A stretch of DNA of 11,538 bases from CAYSHJ01 sp964589725 (GCA_964589725.1 CAZPUJ010000011.1:1-11538), one strand, 5' to 3'; counted from the stretch's first letter, positions 1 through 6,425 are shown. A program made the numbers and translations. The notes: generated from the letters alone by a model not told the origin.

Positions 1-11
1 CCTCACCCCGA

Positions 12-38
12 CCCTCTCCCCCGATGCGGGGGAGAGGG
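12..38. terminator. GC-rich 11-bp hairpin downstream of the FAD dehydrogenase
   Basis: A perfect 11-bp inverted repeat (12-22 pairs with 28-38) closes a 5-base loop, GATGC. The arms are CCCTCTCCCCC and its complement. It lies about 65 bases beyond the stop codon of the minus-strand dehydrogenase gene. No run of T follows on either side, so it is not a textbook intrinsic terminator. Its form, a CCCTCTCCC...GGGAGAGGG palindrome, is that of a dispersed intergenic repeat. It could end transcription from both directions; that role is inferred. Confidence 0.55.
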
Positions 39-72
39 AGTAAGATTGTGAGCGAAACTTCCATTGCTGAGA

Positions 73-99
73 GGGGCGGGAGTGTCGCAAGTCCGCCCC
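73..99. terminator. Second short hairpin next to the dehydrogenase stop codon
   Basis: GGGGCGG at 73-79 can pair with CCGCCCC at 93-99 around a 13-base loop. It begins three bases beyond the stop codon at 102-104. It may act with the stronger hairpin at 12-38 as a transcript end, but there is no U-tract, and a 7-bp GC stem is not rare in DNA of this composition. Confidence 0.3.
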
Positions 100-101
100 C
101 G

Positions 102-1703
102 TCACTCGCACCGTGCAAACTGCCGCACGATCTGCTTCGCACTCAGCAACCCATCGACCGCCGCGCTGATGATGCCGCCTGCGAAACCCGCTCCTTCTCC
201 GACGGGGTACAAGCCAACACAAGCCGGCGACTGCCGAGTGGCAACATCTCGCTCGATGCGCACCGGCGAACTGCCGCGCATCTCTGGACCCAGCAACGTC
301 GCGTTCAACAGAAAATCTCCGTGCCATTTGCGATCCATCACCGGCAAGCCCGCGCGAATCGCGGCCGTCACGACCGGCGGCAACACCGCTTCGAGATTCA
401 TCGCCGTCGTGCCACGCGCGTACGAACTTTCAAATCGAACATTCTTGTCAGACAAACGGCCGTCCAAAAAATCAGTCGCCGCCTGAATCGGAGAAAAATA
501 ATTGCGACCCGCAAGCTCGAAAGCCGCCCGCTCGAACTGTCGTTGCAACTCGACACCGGCCAGTACGTGCAAGCCGCCGAATTCGTGTGGTTCAAGCGTC
601 ACCATGATGCCGCTGTTCGCGAACGGCGTGTCGTGCCGCGAGTTGCTCATGCCGTTCGTCGCGAAACAGCCCGGTTCCGAGATACTCGGGATCGTGATGC
701 CGCCGGCGCACATGCAGAACGAAAACACGTCTCGCTGGCCGCGAGCCGTTAGCGTGTAGTCCGCCGCGCCGAGGATCTCGAGATACTCAGGCTTGCCGTA
801 CTTGTGCCGGTTGACTTGCTCTTGAGGCTGCTCGATCCGCAAACCGAGTTGAAACGCCTTCTGCGCCATCGGGATGCCGGCATCGAGCAACATACGGTAC
901 GTGTCGCGAGCACTGTGCCCGATGCCGAGTACCGCCTGCGTCGTCGCGATGTCGCCACTGGATGTGTGCAGACCGCGCAAGCGACCGTCGGCGATGTGCA
1001 GCCCTTCCAGCCGGCAACCGAAACGGTACTCGCCGCCGAGTGCCTCGATCTTCCGTCGAAAGTTGCGGACGATTAACGGTAACCGATTGCTGCCCAAGTG
1101 CGGCCGCTGCTCGAAAATCAGTGACGGCTTGCCGCCGCAATCGACAAACCGTTGCAAGACCCAATCCACGTCCGGCCCGCTCAACCGACACGTCAACTTT
1201 CCGTCGCTGAACGTCCCGGCACCCCCTTCGCCGAAGAGATAATTGTTCTCCGGATCGTGCTCGCCGCCGGAATCGAACGCGCGAATCGCCGGCATTCGTT
1301 CCTTGACCGGTTGCCCGCGCTCAAGGATCAGCGGCCGATACCCTTTCACCGCGAGCAGATATCCCGCCAACACCCCCGCCGGTCCCGAACCGATGACCAC
1401 CGGCCGTTGCGGCAACGGCTCGTGCCCCGGTTCGACATCTTCAAAGCTCGACGGCGCGAACAACTCGATATCCGTCGGCGGTTTCGCGAGCACTCGCGCG
1501 GCAACGTCATCCGGTAACTCGACGAGTGTCGTGTAAACAAACTTCAAATCCCACCGCGACCGCGCGTCGAGGCTCTTCCGCAAAATTCGCCAGCGCACAA
1601 CGTCACTCTCACCGACACCCAGCTTCCGCGCCAGGCGGCGCGGCAACTCGGCTTCCGACTCGGTGACATCGATTCGCAGGTTGGCGATCCGCAACGAAGG
1701 CAT
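102..1703 (-). CDS. FAD-dependent dehydrogenase (COG2509-like, NAD(P)/FAD oxidoreductase)
   Basis: This 533-residue flavoprotein is probably cytosolic. It has the hallmarks of the uncharacterised FAD-dependent dehydrogenase family often labelled COG2509. An N-terminal segment of about 95 residues precedes the dinucleotide-binding fold. The Rossmann glycine motif GSGPAG is at residues 105-110, followed by the acidic end of beta-2 (LILERG, Glu128), which would hold the FAD ribose. A conserved GEGGAGTFSDGKL segment is at 158-170. The C-terminal FAD-closing motif, GLYPVGEGAGFAGGI, is near residue 497-511. The length fits the family (about 500-540 residues), so the gene looks complete. The ATG at 1703 has no clear Shine-Dalgarno sequence but is the first start that includes the whole N-terminal domain. 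The substrate is unknown; members are electron-transferring dehydrogenases by homology only. The gene is separated from its upstream neighbour by a large palindromic element, so co-transcription with the phosphorylation genes is unlikely. Confidence 0.9.
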   Translation of the reverse strand: MPSLRIANLRIDVTESEAELPRRLARKLGVGESDVVRWRILRKSLDARSRWDLKFVYTTLVELPDDVAARVLAKPPTDIELFAPSSFEDVEPGHEPLPQRPVVIGSGPAGVLAGYLLAVKGYRPLILERGQPVKERMPAIRAFDSGGEHDPENNYLFGEGGAGTFSDGKLTCRLSGPDVDWVLQRFVDCGGKPSLIFEQRPHLGSNRLPLIVRNFRRKIEALGGEYRFGCRLEGLHIADGRLRGLHTSSGDIATTQAVLGIGHSARDTYRMLLDAGIPMAQKAFQLGLRIEQPQEQVNRHKYGKPEYLEILGAADYTLTARGQRDVFSFCMCAGGITIPSISEPGCFATNGMSNSRHDTPFANSGIMVTLEPHEFGGLHVLAGVELQRQFERAAFELAGRNYFSPIQAATDFLDGRLSDKNVRFESSYARGTTAMNLEAVLPPVVTAAIRAGLPVMDRKWHGDFLLNATLLGPEMRGSSPVRIERDVATRQSPACVGLYPVGEGAGFAGGIISAAVDGLLSAKQIVRQFARCE

Positions 1704-1727
1704 AAGTCCCAGACTCGAAAAACTTTG

Positions 1728-2034
1728 ACCGCTGATTTGCGCTGATCTTCGTTAATTCGACTGTACGAGTTGACCCCAGCCAGCTTGTCTGGCTGGTGAA
1801 CGAGACTGGTGAGCTAGCAAGCAACCCTCCCCGACTCCCCCCAGTCTTCTCTTCCTCCGCTTGCCGCCAAAGGCGGCAAGCGGAGGAAGGGCGGGGAAGC
1901 GAGGAATGGGGGTGGTGTCCTAGCTCGTCAATCTTCGGCTCCAGCCAGGCAAGCTGGCAGGGGGCCAAGACAAACTCAATTCAGTCGAACTAATGAGCAA
2001 AAACGATTAGCGACCATTAGCGAGGATTAGCGGT
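1728..2034. repeat. Large imperfect palindrome (about 300 bp), MITE-like or structured element
   Basis: The whole gap between the dehydrogenase and the Mo-protein gene folds on itself. The centre is a perfect 18-bp stem with an AAA loop (1851-1889). Outward, the arms stay alignable: ACCGCTGATTTGCGCTGAT (from 1728) against the reverse complement of the CGATTAGCG... stretch ending at 2034; TTAATTCGACTG (1752-1763) against CAGTCGAACTAA (1982-1993); GAGCTAG (1811-1817) against CTAGCTC (1920-1926). Each arm also holds its own small hairpin: 1776-1796 with loop CTTGT, and 1944-1958 with loop GCAAG. The arms differ in length (about 141 and 163 bases), so small indels have accumulated. The repeated GATTAGCG/CCATTAGCG units at 2004-2032 form a short direct repeat. 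No transposase gene is inside. It may be a non-autonomous mobile element or a long structured repeat; which one cannot be told from one copy. Confidence 0.7.
1851..1889. repeat. Perfect 18-bp hairpin with 3-base loop (centre of palindrome)
   Basis: CTTCCTCCGCTTGCCGCC at 1851-1868 is followed by AAA and its exact reverse complement at 1872-1889. The stem has no mismatch. It sits between two genes transcribed leftward and would form a very stable RNA hairpin in a read-through transcript, so it could end transcription of the Mo-protein gene, although no U-tract follows. The perfection of this core, compared with the diverged outer arms, suggests selection or recent gene conversion. Confidence 0.75.
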
Positions 2035-2512
2035 TCTCCTGATGCAGCGCTGCGTGAGCGGCTTCGTCGTGCGGTCGTGTGTCGCGGCCTTTGCTCGACG
2101 TCAGCTCGATGCGATCGACGAACTTCACGTTCGCGCAGTCGTCGAGTTCGTCCGTATGGCACGCCGCCGGGTTGTTGATGAGAAAGCGAAACGGACCTCC
2201 CTTCGCTTCCGGCAACGGTGCTCCGTCAAGCTGATAGACGAGCACTCCTTCCTCCAAGATCGCTTGCAATGGGACGCTCGCCGCGAAGTTGTCCCGCGTC
2301 GCATGCAGCGTCAAATACGTCGCCGACGCCTTCGGCCGCACCCGACTCAACAACGCCGTCAATGCAATCCCGTCGCCCGGTCGCTTTGGATGAAACCGAC
2401 TGACGTCGCGGACTTGCTCGGCTTCGGAGAACGCGAGGAGGTCGTCGAAAGAAAATTCAGCGGGGCATTCCACCTCGCCGTCGATTCGCAAAGGCGGTTG
2501 AGCCGTATTCAT
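2027..2512 (-). CDS. Small molybdopterin-binding oxidoreductase-like protein (sulfite-oxidase-type fold)
   Basis: This 161-residue protein looks like a stand-alone oxidoreductase molybdopterin-binding domain (Pfam PF00174 type, sulfite oxidase/YedY fold), shorter than full enzymes of about 300 residues or more. Recognisable blocks are DVSRFHPKRPGDGIALTALL (36-55), YLTLHATRDNFAASVPL (66-82), VYQLDGAPLP (92-101), GGPFRFLINNPAACHTDELDDC (105-126) and VKFVDRIELT (129-138). Cys118 and Cys126 lie in the ACHTDELDDC motif. The cysteine that ligates molybdenum in sulfite oxidases normally falls before the KRPGDG-like segment; there the sequence reads DVSRFH with no cysteine, so catalysis by the classical scheme is doubtful. 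The start ATG at 2512 lacks a minus-strand Shine-Dalgarno sequence. The last codons and the stop (2027-2029) lie inside the outer arm of the palindrome at 1728-2034. Family assignment is fairly firm; the reaction is unknown. Confidence 0.75.
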   Translation of the reverse strand: MNTAQPPLRIDGEVECPAEFSFDDLLAFSEAEQVRDVSRFHPKRPGDGIALTALLSRVRPKASATYLTLHATRDNFAASVPLQAILEEGVLVYQLDGAPLPEAKGGPFRFLINNPAACHTDELDDCANVKFVDRIELTSSKGRDTRPHDEAAHAALHQENR

Positions 2513-2561
2513 TGGAGGAGACCCCGTCAGATGGGTTCGTCTGTGATCGAAAATGCCAGCT

Positions 2562-2856
2562 TCACAGTTTGAAGTCTTGACCGCGCAAAAGAAAGCACGC
2601 CGTTCCCTCCGAGTTGGACTGAGGTGCCGGTGTCAGAACAAGCCGCTGCCGACGACTATCACGTCGCGTCCGTATGAAGATCGCTCGTTGCTTGCCCTGC
2701 GTTTCCAGGCTGGTTGACTGAGCAAGTATTGGTCGGCGTTTTCAGCGCGGTCGAGCACGCCACGTCGGCTCACGCAGCACGTCGCGCTCGTAGGCCGTCA
2801 TGACATCCAGCGCGGCTTTCCGGTCGTCAGCAGGAGGGGACAAGTGATGTGGGCAT
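2562..2856 (-). pseudogene. Possible decayed or frameshifted small gene in a 402-base gap
   Basis: The gap 2513-2914 has no intact gene. It does hold an unusually strong ribosome-binding site, AAGGAGGT (2868-2861 on the minus strand), five bases before an ATG at 2856. That frame stops after nine codons (MPTSLVPSC, stop at 2829-2827). A +1 shift at the TGC-TGA-C stop enters a frame encoding DDRKAALDVMTAYERD and on to RARPR, with a stop at 2744-2742. The same frame then stays open for 59 more codons to a stop at 2564-2562. The reading could be a degenerated gene, a +1 frameshift site (UGA followed by C, as in RF2 genes), or chance. I recognise no family. The rest of the gap shows nothing else I can name. 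Confidence 0.25.
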
Positions 2857-2914
2857 GAGAACCTCCTTGGTCATGGCGGGAGAAATGGCACCTTCGGCTG
2901 CCTCGATGTCCGAA

Positions 2915-4282
2915 TCACGGTTGCACTTCTGCCATGACGCCCGCGATGTTGAGCTTAAGGCCGGCTTGGAGTGAGGTCGCCTTTTGAGGCGGAACCTCTC
3001 TTGTCGAGCCGTCGGGACTGGTCGCGACCCACGGTGTGGAACTCAGGTTGCGAAGCCGCCAGATCGACGGATTCGTCGGGTGCTGAGTGACTTCACCGAT
3101 GATCGTCTCAGCCACGTCGTCGGTCGCGAACGGATCGACGTGACGCTGGCGAAGTTTTGCCGTTCGCGACAACAACAGGGTGTGCGTGCGGCCGTGACGT
3201 GACAGGACGAGCTTGGGCGGTAGGCCGATCGGCTGGTGACAGTGCCAACATTCCAGAGACGGTTGGGTGGCGTCCCAGAGATTCACGGCTTGGCATCCGC
3301 CACAGTTCAGCACACCGTCTTTCAATTGGCGGAAGAGCGTTTGCCACTCCCCTTCGGTGACTCGGCTTGCTGGCTCTTTCAGGCCGGTCGTGAAGGCTTT
3401 GGTGAACAGGGCCTGCAACGATGGCGGACAGTGTTGCCAGCGGCGCGCGGCGGTGGTGTAGTCTGGATCGTTGGGCAATGGATTGCGTCGGTCTTGCGGG
3501 TCGAACACAAAAACGGGCGTCTCGCCGTAGACCTTGCGTTTGGCGGGCAAGTCCCAGCAGCGGCAGCGAAATTCCAGTTCGCCGTGCAGCGGGTGATGCC
3601 AGACCCACAACTGAAACAGCAGCACCGCCAGCGAATGCAGATCGGTTTCCGTCGAGGGGGTCGCGAAGTGTAGCCCGCTCTCGCCGAGAGCGGGGCTCGC
3701 TGCTTCGCGGATGAGTTCGGGAGCCATGTACTCCATCGTGCCCCAGACTTGGCTAGTGGAGTGGCGATTGACTCCGACGTTGTCGTTATCGCAGATCAAG
3801 ACCTCGCCGGTGCGCGAGTCGAACATCAGGTTGCCTTTGGAGATGTCGCGATAGCACATCCCTCGCAGGTGCAGCACGCGGTAGCTGTTGGCCATTTGAA
3901 AAGAAATCTCGCACAGTTCCGCCAATCCGGGAGCGGGCTTGCGACGGGACCAGACTTCTCCCAGTTCGGCAAAGCGATGCGTGTCGATGACCGACATCAG
4001 ATACCCGAACTGCCGAGACTGCGGAGCGGTCACGACGTCCAATGGCCAGACGAAGCGTTTGCCGGCCAGCCCTGTCGGCGGCCCGTCTTTCACGAGTTGG
4101 CGAATCGCTTGTCGCTGAGCGTCGGTCGCTTGTTCGGCGTTGTACCACTTCACCACCAAGTCCCCGCCGGGACCTCTCGCCAGATACGCCACTCCCTGGC
4201 CCCCTTCGCCGAGCTTCTTCTGGATCGTGAGTTGCCAGCCCAGAGTCTCCGCCGTGACTTGGGAACCGATGAGAAGTGCCAT
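2915..4282 (-). CDS. Serine/threonine protein kinase with C-terminal zinc ribbon (TerY/PP2C-associated type)
   Basis: This 455-residue, probably soluble protein kinase transfers phosphate from ATP to Ser/Thr of unknown targets. Visible motifs: glycine loop GEGGQG (25-30), ATP lysine in VVKWY (Lys45), a catalytic loop YRDISKGNL (144-152, Asp146 as base, Tyr replacing the usual His), a metal-binding CDNDN (164-168) in place of DFG, and APE (187-189). After the kinase core come the blocks YGETPVFVFDP (252-262) and AFTTGLKEPASRVTE (296-310). A four-cysteine zinc ribbon follows (Cys327, Cys330, Cys345, Cys348), then about 100 residues of probable beta-sandwich, perhaps FHA-like. This layout matches kinases found next to PP2C phosphatases and VWA (TerY-like) proteins in bacterial stress-signalling operons; a PP2C gene lies about 6.4 kb upstream here. 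The ATG at 4282 follows a leader shared with the fragment at 6426-6726. Three extra pieces of this gene's 5' end lie upstream. The gene itself looks intact. Confidence 0.88.
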   Translation of the reverse strand: MALLIGSQVTAETLGWQLTIQKKLGEGGQGVAYLARGPGGDLVVKWYNAEQATDAQRQAIRQLVKDGPPTGLAGKRFVWPLDVVTAPQSRQFGYLMSVIDTHRFAELGEVWSRRKPAPGLAELCEISFQMANSYRVLHLRGMCYRDISKGNLMFDSRTGEVLICDNDNVGVNRHSTSQVWGTMEYMAPELIREAASPALGESGLHFATPSTETDLHSLAVLLFQLWVWHHPLHGELEFRCRCWDLPAKRKVYGETPVFVFDPQDRRNPLPNDPDYTTAARRWQHCPPSLQALFTKAFTTGLKEPASRVTEGEWQTLFRQLKDGVLNCGGCQAVNLWDATQPSLECWHCHQPIGLPPKLVLSRHGRTHTLLLSRTAKLRQRHVDPFATDDVAETIIGEVTQHPTNPSIWRLRNLSSTPWVATSPDGSTREVPPQKATSLQAGLKLNIAGVMAEVQP

Positions 4283-4301
4283 GGTGGCGTATGTCTCCGA
4301 G

Positions 4302-4456
4302 GACTAATTCTCAAACAAGCGACCCCGCCGACCTTGCGTCGGCGGTTTACGGGTTTCTGCGCTACTCAAGCACGGATTTCAGGTTAAGTTCCGTAGTGCA
4401 AAAACCCGCGAGCCACTGAGGCAAGCTCAGTGGGGTCGCTTGATTAAGGACTAATC
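4302..4456. repeat. 155-bp inverted-repeat element between HEPN gene and kinase
   Basis: The ends, 4302-4326 and 4432-4456, form a 25-bp inverted repeat matching at 20 positions and sharing the exact inner block CAAGCGACCCC. Each arm has an 8-bp hairpin: 4325-4345 (stem CCGCCGAC, loop CTTGC) and 4413-4433 (stem CCACTGAG, loop GCAAG). Further in, CGGGTTTCTGCGCTAC (4350-4365) is similar to the reverse complement of the segment at 4393-4408. The element begins exactly where the leader homology between the intact kinase and the fragment at 6426-6726 ends (base 4301). Its architecture parallels that of the palindrome at 1728-2034. No coding sequence is inside. It may be a non-autonomous mobile element, or a structured 5' untranslated region of the kinase transcript. 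Confidence 0.7.
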
Positions 4457-4470
4457 GAGATTATGTGACG

Positions 4471-4854
4471 TTAGTTTGGCAGTCCTAAACGCAGTCGGAG
4501 TTTTTTGCGGATGCGTTCCGTCGCACGCAGAGCCGACTTGGACTGCCGAGTGGTGCTACTCATGTCGGGATAGCGGAAATCGACGGCATATTGACTGAGA
4601 GAAGTCAGACTTCGACGCAGTCCGCGTAACGTGGAATCCTGCGGCAACAACAGATCGAGCAGCTTTTCGAGGTCGTGGGTCCGCGGAACAGGCATGCCGA
4701 GTTCTTGCAACAATGCCTTGAGATATTTTTCAATGGCCTGCTGACAATGAAAGCAAATCACGTCATTCACTCGGTGCTATTCGGCGTCGAGTTGACGTGC
4801 TCCGAACCAGTCTGCTTCGGCCTTTTTGATCCACGCCAAGGTTTCTTTTTGCAT
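4471..4854 (-). pseudogene. HEPN-domain protein interrupted by an in-frame amber stop
   Basis: The frame from ATG 4854 encodes a HEPN-domain protein (PF05168 type), the usual partner of an MNT nucleotidyltransferase. It begins MQKETLAWIKKAEADW, and after codon 25 a TAG (4779-4777) interrupts it. The frame continues without shift as HRVNDVICFHCQQAIEKYL, the conserved first HEPN helix, then THDLEKLL and YAVDFRYPD, and ends at 4471. With the stop read through it would be 127 codons long, normal for the family. A single base change (for example from AAG, CAG or GAG) would make the stop. A GTG at 4770 could start a 99-residue remnant lacking the first helix. It overlaps the nucleotidyltransferase gene by 92 bases in another frame, as in many MNT/HEPN pairs. 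No clear RX4-6H RNase motif is seen, so a toxin activity is not supported. Family sure, functionality doubtful. Confidence 0.8.
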
Positions 4855-5203
4855 ACAGAACGACTCCAGTTTCTGTGATCTCGCGCAGGAACCAATTGCC
4901 TTCGGCGATCCGTTGTCGGAGTTGTTCTGGCGTGCGGACGATGAGGTCCATGGCAAACGGTGCTCGCACGGCCAATCGAATCCGGATGGCTTGACTCACG
5001 ACGTTGCGCGCCGGCATGACCACCAGCAAGTCCACATCGCTCCCTTCACGCTGCTCGCCGCGTGCGTAGGATCCGAAAAGGATCACCTTTTCCGGCTGAA
5101 ACTCCTCGACGATCTGTCGCACATACCGCCGAATCGCGGACATGGGGATGTCTGGCGACTGTTCTCTCCGGCTCGAATTCAAGGGTGAGGGTTTCGTGTT
5201 CAT
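4763..5203 (-). CDS. MNT-type nucleotidyltransferase (HEPN partner)
   Basis: This is a 146-residue minimal nucleotidyltransferase of the MNT family, the antitoxin-like or AMP-transferring half of MNT/HEPN modules. The signature ILFGSYARGEQREGSDVDLL (residues 41-60) holds the Gly-Ser pair (44-45) and the metal-binding Asp56 and Asp58. The third acidic residue is Asp86 in MDLIV. The family-typical ending NWFLREITETGVVLYAKR is present, followed by about 26 arginine-rich residues that are read while overlapping the HEPN gene. I chose ATG 5203; a later ATG at 5143 (MSAIRRYVRQIV) also keeps the whole fold. The open frame extends upstream in frame into a kinase fragment (5261-5394), but that extension is not needed for the fold and has no good start. 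With its HEPN partner carrying a stop, the pair may be inactive as a module. Confidence 0.85.
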   Translation of the reverse strand: MNTKPSPLNSSRREQSPDIPMSAIRRYVRQIVEEFQPEKVILFGSYARGEQREGSDVDLLVVMPARNVVSQAIRIRLAVRAPFAMDLIVRTPEQLRQRIAEGNWFLREITETGVVLYAKRNLGVDQKGRSRLVRSTSTRRRIAPSE

Positions 5204-5260
5204 GGAGTCATTCTTGCCGCAGACGCGGCCGAGGAGCAACAGTCCACGAACAAGCGACTG

Positions 5261-5394
5261 CCACTTCACCACCAAGTCCCCGCCGGGACCGCTCGCCAGA
5301 TACGCCACTCCCTGGCCCCCTTCGCCGAGCTTCTTCTGAATCGTGAGTTGCCAGCCCAGAGTCTCCGCCGTGACTTGGGAACCGATGAGAAGTG
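5261..5394 (-). pseudogene. Kinase 5' fragment 2, nearly identical to the intact kinase
   Basis: These 134 bases match kinase positions 4145-4278 with only two differences that I can find. They encode residues 3 to 46 of the kinase, from LLIGSQVT through the glycine loop to VVKW. The ATG is lost: homology stops between codon 1 and codon 2, replaced by unrelated sequence reaching back to the stop codon of the TPR gene. Downstream, the kinase sequence breaks after GTGGTGAAGTGG and an AACAAGCGAC-type sequence (5249-5258) adjoins. The fragment is in frame with the nucleotidyltransferase. The near identity points to a recent duplication or gene conversion from the intact kinase. Confidence 0.9.
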
Positions 5395-5416
5395 TGGAAC
5401 ACGGGAAAACAATTCG

Positions 5417-6373
5417 TCAGGCAATCGTCAGTTGAGCTTGGCTGAAGTCCCGCGTTGACTCCTGTTGATGTCGCAGGACGAAATGACGACGCTCTTCGTG
5501 AGGAAAATCCGCGTAATTGAGGAATCCCAGCAACTCCAGAGCCGAGCGGTTATCTGGCTGAAATTGAAGTGCTTGGAGACAAGCGTGCTTCGCTTTCTGG
5601 TCATCAACAAGATCGAGGTAACTGTTTGCCAAATGCAGCCACAATGCCAGTTGAGCTTCCGCTTGATCCGGTCGGGGCCCCCAACGATTGTCTGACAATA
5701 ATGATTCGGCAAATTGACAAGCATCGCGCAGCATGGCTCGACGTTCGGCGTCCGGAAAATTTGACGCTGCGGCAAACAGGACTTCGAGCGCTGCTCGACG
5801 GATCATCAATTCCGACGACTTGCGCAGCAATTCGCGAGCATGCGGCACGGCGTCCGCTGCATGACCGGATTCAATAAGGCAGTACCAGTGCCAAATCACG
5901 GTCTCTGAACTCGGAGGTTCAAGTCGAATCGATTCCTCAATGAATTTGAGAGCAACCTCGGGTTGTTTGAGGCGAGCCCAGCAAGCTCCCCGGAGACTTG
6001 CCACCGATGCTGGCGACATTGACGCTTCCTGTCGTCGTATGAACTTGAGAGCGCCGGCCCAGTCTTCCCGTTGAACGGCTTCGACGAATTCCTCGGCATT
6101 CGGATGTTTCAAGCCGGTCGCCGAACGGTTGGTTCCCAGTGTGTATAAGTCGCTCGCCAATCCATTGGCCAACTCGATCTGCCGCCGATTGAGTTGAGAC
6201 CAAGGCCAGTCCATCTGATTGCGGATCGAGTCCGCTTCATCAGAGTCTCCGTGTCCCTGCGCGATCAGTTCGTGAAGCCGCGCCAGATGCCGCACATATT
6301 CGGAGAAACAATCATCAGTCATCATGAGAGGATACGGACCATCCGATTTCATCGCTCGAACAATTCGGGGCAT
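5417..6373 (-). CDS. TPR-containing protein of unknown function
   Basis: This 318-residue protein is probably cytosolic; no signal peptide or membrane segment is visible. Residues 15-80 form a helical, acidic region of unknown fold. Tetratricopeptide-like helix pairs follow: about 93-152 (FVEAVQREDWAGALKFIRRQ, then ACWARLKQPEVALKFIEESIRLEP), about 160-225, and about 236-285 (LWLHLANSYLDLVDDQKAKHACLQALQFQPDN). TPRs usually mediate protein-protein contacts, so it may be a scaffold or a substrate of the neighbouring kinase/phosphatase pair; that is inference. The ATG at 6373 follows an AGGA six bases upstream. The gene is bracketed by kinase fragments on both sides (6426-6726 upstream, 5261-5394 downstream, 22 bases past its stop). 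It is in the same orientation as the kinase and probably shares a transcript with the local genes. Confidence 0.75.
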   Translation of the reverse strand: MPRIVRAMKSDGPYPLMMTDDCFSEYVRHLARLHELIAQGHGDSDEADSIRNQMDWPWSQLNRRQIELANGLASDLYTLGTNRSATGLKHPNAEEFVEAVQREDWAGALKFIRRQEASMSPASVASLRGACWARLKQPEVALKFIEESIRLEPPSSETVIWHWYCLIESGHAADAVPHARELLRKSSELMIRRAALEVLFAAASNFPDAERRAMLRDACQFAESLLSDNRWGPRPDQAEAQLALWLHLANSYLDLVDDQKAKHACLQALQFQPDNRSALELLGFLNYADFPHEERRHFVLRHQQESTRDFSQAQLTIA

Positions 6374-6425
6374 ACTTCTTCCTCTCGGAAGCAGTTTGTT
6401 CGACTCGTGCGTGCTTGTCGAGACC

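Noticed and set aside
24..752. Long plus-strand reading frame of 242 codons opposite the FAD dehydrogenase
   Set aside because: Its product is arginine/histidine-rich and low in structure, as expected for the antisense of a GC-rich gene; the minus strand encodes a clear flavoprotein with all motifs.
1609..1968. Minus-strand frame of 119 codons across the palindrome and the dehydrogenase start
   Set aside because: Most of it translates the palindromic element, and it overlaps the dehydrogenase 5' end in another frame; no family resemblance.
2615..2671. DVIVVGSG-like FAD-motif in the 2513-2914 gap (minus strand)
   Set aside because: The frame ends two codons after the motif and no further oxidoreductase sequence follows, so the resemblance is probably chance.
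4279..4292. GCCACCATGG around the kinase start, resembling a eukaryotic Kozak sequence
   Set aside because: All neighbours are bacterial families, and the match is short and expected by chance in GC-rich DNA.
3749..4387. Plus-strand frame of 212 codons opposite the kinase
   Set aside because: Antisense shadow of a gene with complete kinase motifs; the frame also runs into the palindromic element.
5204..5308. GTG start at 5308 giving a 181-residue nucleotidyltransferase
   Set aside because: The extra N-terminus is a piece of kinase; the nucleotidyltransferase fold begins after 5203.
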